Shown here one piece after another: positions 45,700 through 58,574 of a DNA stretch of 64,000 nt; within the stretch, counting starts at the first letter, position 1, and each line of letters starts with the position of its first letter. The DNA is from Morinoia aosen (Eukaryota > Arthropoda > Malacostraca > Amphipoda > Talitridae). The DNA lies in NCBI GenBank assembly GCA_030386875.1, contig CM059569.1, forward strand, positions 45,919,842-45,983,841, given 5' to 3'. The position numbers and the translations under genes were made by a program. Below the pieces are notes generated by a model that did no database searches, was not told where the DNA came from, and saw nothing but the letters and a program-made list of their open reading frames with translations.

Positions 45700-46850
45700 A
45701 ATATAATTTTATTGTGTTTTGCGTGAGTTACTTAGATGTTATTTAAACATTTTGTTGAACTCAAGAAGAACAAAAATTAACATTGATAATTTTTTTCAAA
45801 AATCAGTTTTGGGAAAATTTATGCAGGGTAAAAAGCGATATTTTTTGTCTGCAAGATATCCAAGCAATAAATACGCAATTCGTGGCGAGCGTGTAAAATA
45901 TGCACATCGTCAGAATAAATATTGCCTTATTGAAATTCAAGCCCATTTCTACGACTGCGAATACAAAATGATGAACACCATTTAATATGAACAAATTCTG
46001 GCACCTGAAAATTGTTCATCGCAGTTATTTTTTCGTTAAAAACAGCTGGAATAGAAACCCAAAACGTGTAGAACGATACTGGAAAATAAAGAAAATTTTT
46101 AAAACATTCAAGTTAATTTTCTTTCAATAGCTTCAAATTTAGTTGATAAATGAAATAGTTACTTACTTAACTTGATACGCTCTCAATTTTACATTGCATA
46201 AAAATTTAGGTTCATCATTGCAAACCGCTCACTAAAATCTGCAGAGTATTAAAATGAGAGAAAAGATTTCACGACTTTCAAATAGAAAAAATTTTCTTCT
46301 CTTTTAAATATTTCTTAAAACTTTGTTAAATTCCTTTGAAAACTCTAAATCAACGTCCAAGAAAAGTTCTTTTTCTAGCCTCCTTCTGTTTAAGTTATTG
46401 GTACTTTCTAACTTTCATCTCATGACCCAGAAGTATTACCCATATGGCCTGGAAGTTATTCAATACCCATTACATGGACGCACTGGGTCGTGAATGCGTC
46501 ATTCAAAGGAATGTCTTAGGCTAAAATATGAGCGTCATCGCTCAAGCCACAGGTTTTTGCCGGGCCTCTCCCAGGAAAAAGTACAATCATGTTTCTAGTG
46601 TTCCGTACCAGGTTTATCAGGAGATGTACGTCGAAATACTTGTTCCACTATTCATTGAAGATTTTTTTGTTCATTATTGCACGTATTTAGATAATAAAAT
46701 TGATTCTAACTCTTTATGAGACGTTTTGCAGCGGCGCAACACACTGCAGCTCTGTTCTGAATTGACTTCCATGACTTGTATAACACGCACGAATAATTCA
46801 TCCTTTTAGCTCCGAATAAATTATCAAGCACTGGACTACTTTCCAATCGA
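45700..46850. other. Unassigned AT-rich sequence
   Basis: No gene, RNA or clear repeat recognised. The frames at 45719-45994 overlap on both strands and are not protein-like. Confidence 0.45.
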
Positions 46851-46854
46851 TTGA

Positions 46855-47150
46855 ACTCATGAAACCAGTTCTTGAAGAATGCAGACGAAGCTACTTTCAG
46901 ATAACTTTCATCAGTACAAAATTAGTTTCTAAAGGATTTGTGCTAACCCACAATGGAATTACCTTCATTAGCTCTTGGTATCTTGAAAAATGTATAATAA
47001 CTCACTTTGAAATTACTTTGATCAACACAAAATTAGTGCGCAGAGAATAGGTACTATCCCACTTAGAAATTACTTGTTACACACAAAACTGGTTTGCAAA
47101 TAGCCAAATCCACTTTAAAACATCTCTTATCAGCACTAAATTAACGCATG
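46855..47150. repeat. Degenerate minisatellite, about four 65-70 bp units
   Basis: ACTT(T/A)..AATTAC(T/C)TT.ATCA.CACAAAATTAGT recurs. Confidence 0.65.
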
Positions 47151-47159
47151 TAAAACCAG

Positions 47160-49530
47160 CTAAATAGACTGCTCGCGCCGTTTTTACAAGACTTTTCTCG
47201 TTTGCTAAAACTGTGGTCTAGCGGTGGGTCGGTGAGGCAGAGCGCCTTATCGAACAGCCTGGCATGTTGACGAGAATCAAAGATAGGGAGGTCGATCAGA
47301 ACACAAGCCTCGTGTAAAGGTTAAAGGGCTCTCTACGTGAAGCTATCTTCTTCATCTGATTTTATCGTGAGTTTTAACTACGGGATTTAGCATTGAACGG
47401 GAAACGAAGCAAGCAACACTGTAACGAGAACAAAATTAAGATTTTTTGGCGTAGCTCGTTGAAAACACCAGTTTATTTTTGCGTTCATGATTTTGGAGTT
47501 TTGTCAATGAACAGGTAAAAGAGAAGGATTGCAAGCCTGCAACCCAGCAGTGAGAATAAAATTTCGATTTAGGCGCTTTGCTTTCAGAAAGCAAAAGCTT
47601 TTAATGCATGCTTGATATTTCAGATGAAGGACTTCGCATTCAAGACTCGGCCTAAATCGCAGAGCACGCGCTGGAGCGTATAATATTTTTTAAAGCTCTG
47701 TTCACTAATACAGTTATAAGCTCTGTCTTTCTTATACAGCTCTGGCTTTCGTTGAGAAGGATTTGTATGTGAATAATTGTGATGAAAACTTGAAAATTCT
47801 ACCTTCACTTCGGGTTCATGCGTTCACGTGGCTCACATTTTTGGTACATTTTTTCTAAAGCATGTTGTGCATTTTATACACACTGATGGTGAGCGTCAAA
47901 TCCATTGCCAATGATCATGAAAGTTGATGAGGAATTTATTTCGTTGGAATTTTCACTCATCGTGTAAAAATCAAAGTTCAATTTTATCACAGCGGTTCTT
48001 GTGGAGAAAATCGCAAAATCAATTACTTTTGCCATATTTTTCATGTCAACAATCTTAACAGTGGCTTCAGGTACCATGTTTTTCTTCATTTAGTGTTTAA
48101 AACCTAAATTTGTCGACAATCTTATTGTTTAGTTAAAACTTATTCCCAATGGTATTTTTCGACTGCCTTCCCAAGGGCAGGTTTTCACCACCAGGGTTGC
48201 CCGAGGAACATTTTTACTGGCGAAAAGTTTCGAATTTAAATTTTTACGAAATATAAACGAGTTCTTTCAGCATAGAGCTATTCAGCAGGGTTGCGAGTCT
48301 TTTTACAGACATTTTTTGTAAGAGCCCTTTAAAAATCGAATTGAAAAACACTTACACCAGATTAAAAAAGATTTCAAAACGAATTTCAAAAAAACTCAAG
48401 ATAAGGTTCAAACTATACTATCAAAATTTGACGAAAAATTTTAACCAAAACAAACTCCACCGAAGTGTCAAATGCTGAGAGGCCAGTATTTTAATCCATA
48501 ATTTTTATTTTTTCGAAGCAAAATTTAAAAATTTCGTCTACAAAAAACTCTTCCGATACCCTACTCACCACAAAGGATTCGCGGTTTCGGTTCTCTGACC
48601 TGAACGAAGCAGCAGTGGAGGAGCTTTTCAGATGTCTGCTGTTGCCACACACAAAATATCAGAGGCTTTGCATAAGACTTATGAATCATGCAAACTCGAT
48701 CTCCCCGAGTGAAAACACACAGGGAGAGGGTATCAATGTTGCTTTTTAATTCAAACACTGTTGAAGCCACGTCTTTTCTGCAGACTATAATAAAACTTCC
48801 CGCGACTTGTTTGAACTTGTAGGAAATTTTGTAGCAGAAAATACTGTTTAGTTTGCGGAATTTATAATGCAGCGAAAATCACACTCAACATACGTGATTG
48901 CAATTTCAGATCTGCTCTTCTTTAGATTAGATATGGGTAAAATTGTTCAAACTGATTTGAGTTCACGCAAATCTGAAACCATGGATCATGTTAACCAAAA
49001 GAAAAAACGTATAATTTTCAAACGGAAATTTCACCTCAAAGAGACATTGTTGAGAATTTTTATGCTTTTCCGCATCTTAGTTGCCGATTGTGTTGCATTT
49101 TCTTCTTAAGAATATAGTCTAATAAATGTATAATTTTAAGAAATTGCGCGAAATTCTTCATTAGAATATAGTTTGATTGTATATTTAATTGATTTTCACA
49201 TGACTCCCATATTTTTAAATTTACAGATTTTAATGCTCCAGTTAACTTTCAGAGTCATATCAGAACGAATATTTGGAAGAGGAAATCATTATGCGCGCAT
49301 ATGACACTCCACATTTCATGAAGACCTTCGTCAACGAATACCTGAAACTGAATCAATTTACTCCTCTTTTAATATCCTTGTCGCGGATATGAATTTTTGT
49401 TTCATGGAAATTTCGCAATGGAACAGCACATTCGATCTATGATGCTATAAAACTAACTGTAATGGTATTAGCTACCTTGATTTTCCTGTAGTTTCAAGTC
49501 AGCTTCAGAGTTATAAATTCTCTAAGTTGA
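47160..49530. other. Unassigned AT-rich sequence
   Basis: No supported gene. A tRNA-like patch at 47212-47280 was considered and not accepted. Confidence 0.4.
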
Positions 49531-49534
49531 TAAT

Positions 49535-49960
49535 TTAATGATTTCGTTAGACGAGACAGAGTAATTTTAGTTTCAAAACTCTACAGGATTTGTTCCTGAC
49601 ATTTAACATAATGTGTTACAACTGGTCATAGAATATTTGAGGAGTCTAAAAGCTACGGAGTCTGCTCGTAACATTTAACTGTCTTTTAGCGTCATGTGTT
49701 ACAACTGGTCAACGATAGAGTAGTTCAGGTGCGTGAAATTCTACGGACTTTGCTTCGAATATTTAACTATCTTTCACATAACTACAATCGATCACAGAGG
49801 GGTTCAGGTGTCTTAACTCTACGGGAATTGAAATTAAAATTTAACTATTTTTTCGTCATGTGTTACAATTTGTGTGAGGTGAAATTCAGTTGCCTAAACT
49901 CTACGGGGTTTGCTCCTAATATTTAATTATCCCTCAAGTGATGCATTAGATCCGGTCATA
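49535..49960. repeat. Minisatellite, about five 85-bp units
   Basis: CTCTACGG.(G/T)TTGCTCCTAA.ATTTAACTATC then TTTC.TCATGTGTTACAA.TGGTCA then GA..GGTTCAGGTG recurs. Confidence 0.85.
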
Positions 49961-49964
49961 GATT

Positions 49965-51840
49965 TTAAATTCAACATCGCCTAATAACAAAAAGTTCAGC
50001 AATGTATGTCATTCATTTCAATTCCAAATAAAGTTTTGGAGCTCATTAAATATATTTACCGGATTATATCATCAAAATTTGTTGAAATGAAAACTTTTAC
50101 GATCCATGAATTGAAATCACCCAAAATCCATTAAAATGACAGTTTTCATTAACTGTGTTTCTGTTCCTAAACATCATTACTTTTGATTAGCAGAGCAGAA
50201 AGTAATTAAATTGATGCTACTATGCCATTCTAATTATTCACCTACTTCAAAATAAGCCAAGTCTCAAAAATTTGATTTCTAGTGAATTCCTGAACACCGA
50301 TGAAAATCCCCCACAACGTCACGAAACAGAGTAATAACAGTGTAATGGTTCTCTAAACGTTTTTAGTGTAGTAATTACGTAGTAATTAGTGCTCTCCAGT
50401 TTGTCAATGTGAGGGGAAAGTTCCAAAAGTAACTGAAGTAAAGTTCTTTAACAGGGCACAAATTAATCATATATTTAGTTTCTCTTTTTGAAGAAAATTA
50501 GGTTTCAAAATATTTAATCCCATATATTAAAACTTCCCGAAAAAGGTTGAAGATTACAAGTTATCTGCACGGATGTCTATGTAACAAGGCCGTGGCTCTG
50601 TAAACTTCATTCAAAAGGATTTTAAGTTGCGAAAAGTTGAGTGTATGCTTTTGAATGATTGATGATATAGATATTTTTGGACACAATAGTGAACTTATTT
50701 CCATTCTTTAACATTCATTTTGTTAACACTTTCATATTTTTGGTTAGTATACCGTGTGCATTAAAGTGCACAATTATGACGTATAGCATCGTATAGACAG
50801 ATTTAATCTTTTTGTACAGTAACAAGAGTTTTCTAGTAAACTACAGGTGCGATCCTTTCCTTTTATCTAGCTTAGTTAGTAAGTTTTTTAACAAAATGGT
50901 TCAAAATATATTCCTTAACTGATTACATAGTGAGCTGCATTTTTGCTAATGTTTCTACTGAATTGAAGATTGAGTAGTAACAATTGTTACTCAATTTAAA
51001 TTCGTGATATGAAAATCATTCATTAAATTGACACACTTCGCATTATTTATTTGTTCGCTTGCACCAATGGAAACTTCATGTGTTCCTTTATAAGACTCTT
51101 TAGGTCAGAAATATCATGTATCCCTTCTGCTTCAAGATGCAGAGCCTCGCATGGCTACAGAGTGGCTCTAAAATGAAAGCGCAGTGTCATTTTCCGCGGC
51201 GGAGGTGTCGCTATTCCAGCTCTGCACCCAAGTATTCTGCGTTTGTTGAGGCCAGAATACTCGCAGAATATTAACAAGAATATTGAGGTGCCAGTTCAGC
51301 AAACACGGATGCAGCATTTAAACTTATTGCTCACATGAGCGCAAGCAGACCCATGGAAATGGTAAATTAAACTGAAAGATTAAATCCTTCTAAACGAGCA
51401 ATTTCTCACCCGTATTCAATTATTATACTTTTTTTATTCAACTATTATTTGCAACATCTTGAAATAACTTGACTTCAATAGTTCAAAAACTACTTGAAAT
51501 ATCATTGGATTCAGAAAATTTTATTTTGTGTTTGTAGGTTAGTTTTTTGATTTCGCAATTTTAGCGAACTTCTATAGTTTTTCTTCATTATCTGATAACG
51601 GTTTTAAATAGCGCCTCTTTAACGTAGCTATATTTTCGTAATTGAATTATGCTTTTACTTTTCTCTTCTACATTCTTCATTAAGCGTAAGCCCACACTGG
51701 ACACGTCTTTTATTTTAAGATTCTAAGGTTTTTTGTTTATTTTAAGGTTCTGTTTTTTCTTATTTTATGGATCTGCTTCATTCTTTGTTGTTTTCTAGAA
51801 AATTAATTTTAAACAAGTTCTTTTAAATTAAAAAAAAGAC
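49965..51840. other. Unassigned sequence; GC-richer patch at 51130-51260
   Basis: No gene recognised. The patch includes CCGCGGCGGAGG but no open frame of note. Confidence 0.4.
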
Positions 51841-51849
51841 TATCTCCGT

Positions 51850-52205
51850 TGTTTTCAGCAGCACAGTATTAATTAAATGTTTCAAAATTAATTAATAAAA
51901 CCAGGATTTTATAAGAGTTATTTTCGAAACAAAAATTCACAGAGACCGTAATTTTCGAAGCGACGAAGTGTTGATGAAACGTCCTAAAACTTATTTATTA
52001 TAACCAGGGTTTTATACAAGTTATTTCCTAGGCAACATAAAACACTAAGACCGCCATTTTCAGCAACGAAGTGTTGATAAAAAGTTTTAAAACTTATTTA
52101 TTAAAACCCGGATTTCATACAAATTATTTTCAAAGCAAAATAAAACACTAACACCGTCATTTTCAGCAACGAAGAGTTGATAAAACGTTTTAAAACTCAC
52201 TTATT
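51850..52205. repeat. Tandem repeat, three about 105-bp units
   Basis: CCAGG.TTTTATA.AAGTTATTTTC, AAAACACTAA.ACCG.CATTTTC then AGCAACGAAGTGTTGATAAA recurs. Confidence 0.88.
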
Positions 52206-53690
52206 AACACCATAAAGTCGTTCACTCACGCCACCACGCACTGGCTGCACACACCCATAGCAGCGGCCGCGTGAGCAAGGCTGTGTGCGTCCATAGTGCA
52301 GTGTTTTATTCCCGCAATTCACTTAGGACTTGTGGCACAGGGCACTAACATGCGCTCCTCACGCCACAGTTGCACGCAGCCTTGTCTTAACTAGGGCGGG
52401 CAACGCTAGATAAAAGCGTGTAAAACGCTGATGAAAAAAGTTCTTGGAGTTACGTACGTATAGGTGTCCTATAAACGTGACTTGTGTGGGTCTGAGTTGT
52501 AACTAAAATGAATTGGTGTTCTATAAATGGGTTGAGTTTTTGCATGTTTTTCAAAATAGTTGTATACATGATGGAAAAGTCCAGCAATTTCCTGTTACGT
52601 AGTGCTTTTATTCTAACTGCGAAATGCGGATACAAGTAGTATATCTAATGTTATATTCGTTTTGCCATTTTAAGACAATATGGACAAACTAAATAACAAA
52701 TAAAAGTGAAATATTATAATTCTTTGCGATAAACATAAAAACAATTAATTTGGAAAACCACGTACGAAATGCTGAAAGGGGAATAAAATGGGCAGATTGC
52801 CTCAAAGCACGGCGAGAAAATTAGCCTCGTAATCAGCACTCGGCCAACAGCACAGCGCTGTTGGAACTGAAGACTGCTGTTACCAGCCCGAAGCGTCGAG
52901 CTCAAGCGTCCCTCTGTCGGTGGGAATTGGAACTCTTGAAAAAATAAAGCAAGCCACCGGGTTCTATATAGTGTGAACATTAATGTTTATTATAACGATA
53001 GCAGGACTGGAAAATGTTGTACGGCGTTATTGATTCTGAAGCGAAAAAAAGTAAATTTGAAACCTTTTGGCTATCTTGAAGAAGTGCGGTGATCGATTTA
53101 GAACTGTGGTTTACAGGCAGATTTGCATAATAATCCAAAACAGGGCAGTTGACCCGACAAGAATAGATGAGCCTGAGTTATGAGGGAGAATACGTAATCA
53201 CAGGTCAAAGATTTGACTATCAGTTGAGCTTTTAAAAGTCTTCGGAGTTAACTGAATTGTTCAATGAATAAAACCATCATGAGGAGATAGACGAATGGCT
53301 AAATTGTAAATTACCTTTTAAGTATTTGTTACAAATTGATTGAATATTAAAGGAATATAAAATTTTCCTCTGAAAACAATGATACTAGCGTGAAAAAAAC
53401 GGTATACATTGAATGTTTGAGTTAAATTAGATTTTAACTTTTAAGCTAAGTTGTAAATTAGGGATTTCAAATATTTAGTTTGAAGGAGACCTTCTCTGAT
53501 CGTAATAAAGATTTCATTGAATGTACTAAGGACTTCTACATTTCCATTAATATCGTGCAATAAATGGTTTCAAAACGATGTTTCGCATACTAAAATTTTT
53601 AAACATATCTATGGGCGATGTAAAACTCGAGCTGGATGTAATTCTTGAAAAAATTGAACGAACTCAATTCTCATCAGAATAAGTTTAATG
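52206..53690. other. Unassigned sequence; GC-richer patches at 52220-52400 and 52800-52930
   Basis: No supported gene. The GC patch contains repeated GCACGCAGCC / CTGTGTGCGTCC words. Confidence 0.4.
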
Positions 53691-53699
53691 ACTGCTGTT

Positions 53700-54215
53700 G
53701 AAACACAAGCTGCGCTTATTTTGGTTTAAATAGTAAGCTCTTATTTCGTAGCCCTTATTTACTCAGTAAGTTCTTATTTTCTTAGCTCTTATTTAGATAA
53801 TAAGTTCTTATTCATACAAGCTGTTCTTATTTCGCTTTTAGTAACAGTTTTAAGCTCTCGGCACGCTTATTGTACGTTGGCGTGACATCATGAGACCATG
53901 AAGCTGGAATAAAGGACCACCACCTTATTCTATTGGGCTATGAGGTGTTCTAGCATCGTATGCTAGGCCATGAGGTGTTCTGGCATCACATGAAAAAGAA
54001 ATAAGGTTTTCTAGCATGATATGGTAAGGCTATTAGGTATCTTTACTTTGCCAGGCTATGAGGTTTTCTAGGCTCTAATGCTAGGCTATGAGGTTTCTCT
54101 ATTTCTTTTGCCAGTCTATGAGGTGTTCTAGCACCGTATGCTAGGCTATGAGGTGTTCTAGCATCAAGTGCTAGGCTATGAGGTGTTCTAGCATCCTATG
54201 CTCCGCTACAAGGTT
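53700..54215. repeat. Two adjoining minisatellites
   Basis: 53720-53840: TAAGCTCTTATTT words. 53935-54215: GCTATGAGGTGTTCTAGCAT then CGTATGCTAG, about eight units of 30-40 bp. Confidence 0.8.
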
Positions 54216-54219
54216 TCCC

Positions 54220-55170
54220 AGTTACTCTGCACGTAAACTTAATCATTCTCCTCAAAATAAGAGAGGTCGCACTTCAGCTGCGCGGCAGACTCGCGTCAGT
54301 AGTCGCGTCACGCGCAGAAGTCGCGAGTAACTCACAAATTATTGCCTGCAATCTGGACGGCTGCTGCGCCACTCACAGCTGCATCCTGAATTCATTGCGA
54401 ATGCAAAACTGAGAAGAGGAATATTTTACCCTCAGAAATTTACTCCGCTTTTCCCTCAAAAAAAAACAATATTTTTTATTGCTATTCATGATCTGCGACT
54501 GAATTTCCAAACTTAATCATGGGCTAAGGAATGGTTTATGAGGCTCTTATTGTAAAAAAATGCGTACCTGGAGATTTTTTTTTTTGAACGACGCTCAACC
54601 GCCAGGGGCCACGGAGGGGATTTTCGTAATGCTGCTGACCGATTAGAAGCTAAAGACCCAATTTTCATAAATACATAATCAATTCTTATTTAAGGCACCA
54701 TCCAGTCAATGCTTACAATTTTCAAAATTGCTTATTACAATTGACGTATTGAGTCGAATATTGAACTTCAGTTTAAGCTATGTATAGCGGTCAAATGTTA
54801 AACTTATACATATGATGGTTCTTCTATGAATCTATGGTTCTATATGACTCTACACATTGTAGAAAAGGAAAGCCGGGACTGTAAAATTTGTCACGCGTTT
54901 CTAAACAAAAGCAACTTGAAAGCTCAATTTTTAAATGCTGAGTGGCCTCTATTTTCATTATATTTTACTTTTTCCCATCAAAGTTCGATCATTTTCCCGA
55001 CAAATAGGCCGCCCCGCGACTCTGGTTGTCACAACCGAGTCCCATCTTCGTTTTTTCCGATAAAAATCGAAAGGATTACTAGTGCGTCAATCACTGAAAT
55101 TTTCAAAATTGTGCTGAGAACCTCAACAAATTTCGGCTTTCAGGAATGATGCGAGTTAAGTTTGTCAGTT
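54220..55170. other. Unassigned sequence
   Basis: No supported gene. A 107-codon plus-strand frame at 54826-55149 has no recognised motif. Confidence 0.4.
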
Positions 55171-55179
55171 TCGCTTCCA

Positions 55180-55735
55180 TTTTGGCCTGTTTTGGAAGGT
55201 ACGATCGCCTGTTCTGGCCTGTTTATCCTGTTTTTGAAAAATATTTTAGCCTGTTTTGGATAGTAAAATCCCCTTTTTTTGACGAAAAAATCGCCTGTTT
55301 TGAAAAGCAAATCACCTGCTTTGGAAAACAAAATTATTTTTTTTTGGAGAACCAAATCGCCTGTTTTGGAAAGCAAAATCGCCTGTTTTGGAAAGCAAAA
55401 TCACTGGTTTTGGAAAACAAAATCACCGGTTTTGAAAGCAAAATCACTTGTTTTTGGAAACAAAATCACCTGTTTTGGAAAACAAAATTGCTTGTTTTGG
55501 AAAGCAAAACCATCTGTTTTGGAAAGCAAAATCACTTGCTTTTGAAAGAAAAATCACTTGTTTTGGAAAACAAAATCGTCTGTTTTGGAAAGCAAAATCA
55601 CTGGTTTTGAAAATAATATATTGGCCCGTTTTGAAAAAAATATTTTGGCAATATTTGAAAAGCACGACTGCCGGTTTTGACCTGTTTTGGAAATAATATT
55701 TTGGCCAGTTTTTGGAAAGCACGATCGCTCACTTC
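55180..55735. repeat. Minisatellite, about 20 units of about 22 bp
   Basis: CCTGTTTTGGAAAGCAAAAT then CG/CA. Overlapping frames on both strands (up to 154 codons) encode CFGKQNHLFWKAKSLVLE-like repeats and reflect stop-free units. Confidence 0.93.
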
Positions 55736-55929
55736 ACGAGAGCACACCCACCAGAGGTCGTAAATTGTGGTCCAAGGCGTCATTGAAGTCTGAAATCTCT
55801 CTTTTAGAGTCGCAGGATTGATGGCCCCACAAATGATGAAGAAATGCTCGAGCTGCAGAATGCGAATGCATTATTGTATGATGGACGACACGAACCTGAA
55901 ACGAGTTCTTCATTGTCGGACAATCTGGC

Positions 55930-56365
55930 CGTGGAAACTGAAGACTGAAGTTATGAAATAAGTCCTTTGATGTGGAGAGTAAGTACTCGGCTAAAAAGGA
56001 GCTAAGTTATAAAATAAGTCCTTTGATGTGGAGAGTAAGTACTCGAGTAAATAGAAGCAAAGTTATAACATACGTTCTTTAAAATGGAGAATATGTGCTG
56101 TGTTAAATAGAAGTAAACTTATGAAACAAGTCCTTTGATGTGGAGAATAAGTGCTCGGCTAAATAGAAGCAAAGTCATAATATAAGTTCTTTGATTTGAA
56201 GAATAAGTACTCAGCTAAATAGAAGCAAAGTCATAATATAAGTTCTTTGATGTGGAGAATGAGTACTCGGCTATATATAACTCGGCTAAATAAGTACTCG
56301 GGTAAATAGAAGTGAAGTTACAAAATGAGTACTTTGGTGTGGAGAATAAGTCCGCGGCCAAATAT
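55930..56365. repeat. Minisatellite, about seven 63-bp units
   Basis: AAGTTATAAAATAAGTCCTT, TGATGTGGAGAATAAGTACT, CGGCTAAATAGAAGC recurs. Confidence 0.9.
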
Positions 56366-56848
56366 AACGTCGACCGTACTTACGTCGTGTACTTACGTAG
56401 TACTCGAGAGGTACTAGGTAGCTTTGGTGAATGTCTGTTCAAGCGAGAACGTAAATAAAAAAAGCTGGGGTTGACGCTTGTTCCATATTTAGCACAATTT
56501 GAGAATTCAGCTTTCAGGTATGATATGCGAAGTGTTGGGTGTATTTTGTGCCAACTGGATTGTGATAAAAACTTCCATTATGATGAAATATCAAGTGATT
56601 CTTCAAGCGTTGATCACACTTACTCTCAATATTCGACCTGAAGATATATAAATTTTACAACCATTGGAAAACGAAAGATTATAATTATAAGTTTCATAAT
56701 ATTTGACTTGAAGGTAAATAAATTTTGTTTCCATTGCTGCAGCCTGATTATAATTACAATTTCCATATCATGCGTTAGCATTCATTTATTACATTATTAT
56801 TCATCTCTACATCGGCAGCAGCTGCTCCATTCCCGAACTAATTCCTAA

Positions 56849-57110
56849 CACGTTCCCCGCGTATTGGCACACATGTGTACCACTATGTTAATTGCTCATT
56901 TACGCACCAGTTCAAATGAATTACTAATTCGCAACCTTTTTTAAAAAAATATCTGCTATTATACAAGGTGAAGTGTTAGCGTTCTGTTTATTTTCCATAC
57001 TTATTAGAAAGGATAAAAATGTATTCGAGCAGTAAAGTCGATAGCTCAATTCTGATCTTTACAACATAACCAAAACAACCGTTAACAATCGCGGAAGCAC
57101 GATGAACATG
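56849..57110. mobile_element. TTAA-flanked MITE, copy 3
   Basis: 262 bp. Left flank CTAA (TTAA with one change), right flank TTAA (57111-57114). Ends CACGTTCCCCGCGTATTGG and CATGTTCATCGTGCTTCC (reverse complement). Contains GTGTACCACTATGTTAATTG. Confidence 0.82.
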
Positions 57111-57339
57111 TTAAGTCACAAAATATTCTTTGATGCAAAATATTAAAATTTCGATACTTCGTGTTCAATTTAGTTTCCTTTCCTATGTTCATAGTAATGA
57201 AATAAAATGAAGCGAGTATAACCATATTTTTATTCCTGAGACGAGGAGCCCGGGTGGTATGTGTGGGAACTGTTTTCTGGCGATGGTGAATAAAAGATCC
57301 AGGACAAGGGCGTGTTTACCGATCGCTCTGTGTACTAGG

Positions 57340-57603
57340 CACGGTAGAGGTAACCATGTAGGTTCAAACCAGTCTTTTTTTCGTTGAAGGTGTGGTTTTA
57401 CTGACGTCACGGCAACGAACCAATAGCAGCGCTTATATTGCTTCTGGTAGCACTGCTACCCCAAAATTTTGTTCCACTATTGGCCTATCAACTTAGCGTT
57501 TTAGAGACGTCATAAATTTTGTTTGAAATGAAATTGGCTAGCCGAATAAGAGGAGGTGTATTTTCTCCTATAGAAATGACCTTATCTTGTTTCCCCTACC
57601 GTG
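57340..57603. mobile_element. hAT-like MITE
   Basis: 264 bp. Perfect 8-bp direct repeats GTACTAGG (57332-57339 and 57604-57611). Ends CACGGTAGAGG and, in reverse complement, CACGGTAGGGG. Carries TGACGTCA (57402-57409), CCAAT (57420-57424) and ATTGG (57479-57483). No transposase frame. Confidence 0.85.
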
Positions 57604-57658
57604 GTACTAGGTGAGCGTTTTGGATGCCCATATTATCGATACACCAACAGGGAATGTG

Positions 57659-57809
57659 CAGGCTGGGCCAGAAGCAACATATCCTTTTAATTTGTTTGCT
57701 GAGTAAATAGGGTACCGAAATGAACAATAAAAATGCTATTCTTTCAAATTAAATAAAATTTTCCAGTTATTAGCAAATTAAAAGGGTCAATTACTTCTGA
57801 CCCACCCTG
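57659..57809. mobile_element. 151-bp MITE
   Basis: Ends CAGGCTGGGCCAGAAGCAA and (reverse complement) CAGGGTGGGTCAGAAGTAA, extending to CCTTTTAATTTG. Flanked TG/TA, as in the 76-bp hairpin at 35485. Confidence 0.8.
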
Positions 57810-57811
57810 TA

Positions 57812-58335
57812 CTATTTACACGAGAAATTCGTTCCATAAATACAATAACTTGGTGTAAATTATTTCGTTAAGAAATTTTTACCACTGATGCGCCAACGAG
57901 GCATACATTATACGTTTGGGGAATTCATATCGTGGATACGCTAACTCGACGTACTGTATGTGTTTGTGAAATTAATTTCATGTGGAGGTCAACTAGGCCC
58001 ACAATATTTGTTTGTGAAGTTCATATCATGGATACTGCAACTAGGTATACATTATTTGTATGAATAATAATTAGCATCGGCGAATCAATTATACATTGTT
58101 ATTTGACAACGAAAATAAAAAATAAAAGTTTAGTGACTTCAATTATACAGCGTTATTTTTCATAAAAAATGTAAAAAAATGTACGACATGCCTGTTACAT
58201 GACTTTGGGCTTCCCTCTACAGCATACGTGACATAAATTTGAATAATTCTGCCTAAAAGTAACCAATAATCTTCATGAAAAATTAATTGCATTCCAGTAA
58301 GATTTCTACTGATGTTGCGCAATTCTCTGTAAATC
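57812..58335. other. Unassigned AT-rich sequence
   Basis: Loose repeats of TTCATATC(G/A)TGGATAC...CAACTAGG at 57900-58060. No gene. Confidence 0.45.
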
Positions 58336-58339
58336 GGCA

Positions 58340-58574
58340 GGTTTTATGTGTCATTCTAGAAGATTTTATGTGTCATTCTAGAAGGTTTTATGTGTCATTC
58401 TAGAAGGTTTTATGTGTCATTCTAGAAGGTTTTATGTGTCATTCTAGAAGGTTTTATGTGTCATTCTAGAAGGTTTTATGTGTCATTCTAGAAGGTTTTA
58501 TGTGTCATTCTAGAAGGTTTTATGTGTCATTCTAGAAGGTTTTATGTGTCATTCTCGGTCAGAGAATGACACAT
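58340..58574. repeat. 22-bp minisatellite, ten units, ending in a palindrome
   Basis: GGTTTTATGTGTCATTCTAG then AA, almost invariant. Each full unit carries TTCTAGAA. The last unit reads into ATGTGTCATTCTC-GGTCA-GAGAATGACACAT, a 13-bp inverted pair (58544-58574). Confidence 0.97.

Noticed and set aside
47212-47285. tRNA-like sequence (GTGGTCTAGCGGTGGGT...)
   Set aside because: It starts like a box A region but no GGTTCGANTCC-like box B or foldable tRNA follows.
55146-55610. 154-codon repetitive protein
   Set aside because: It lies wholly within a stop-free 22-bp array open in several frames on both strands. No sign of a real gene.
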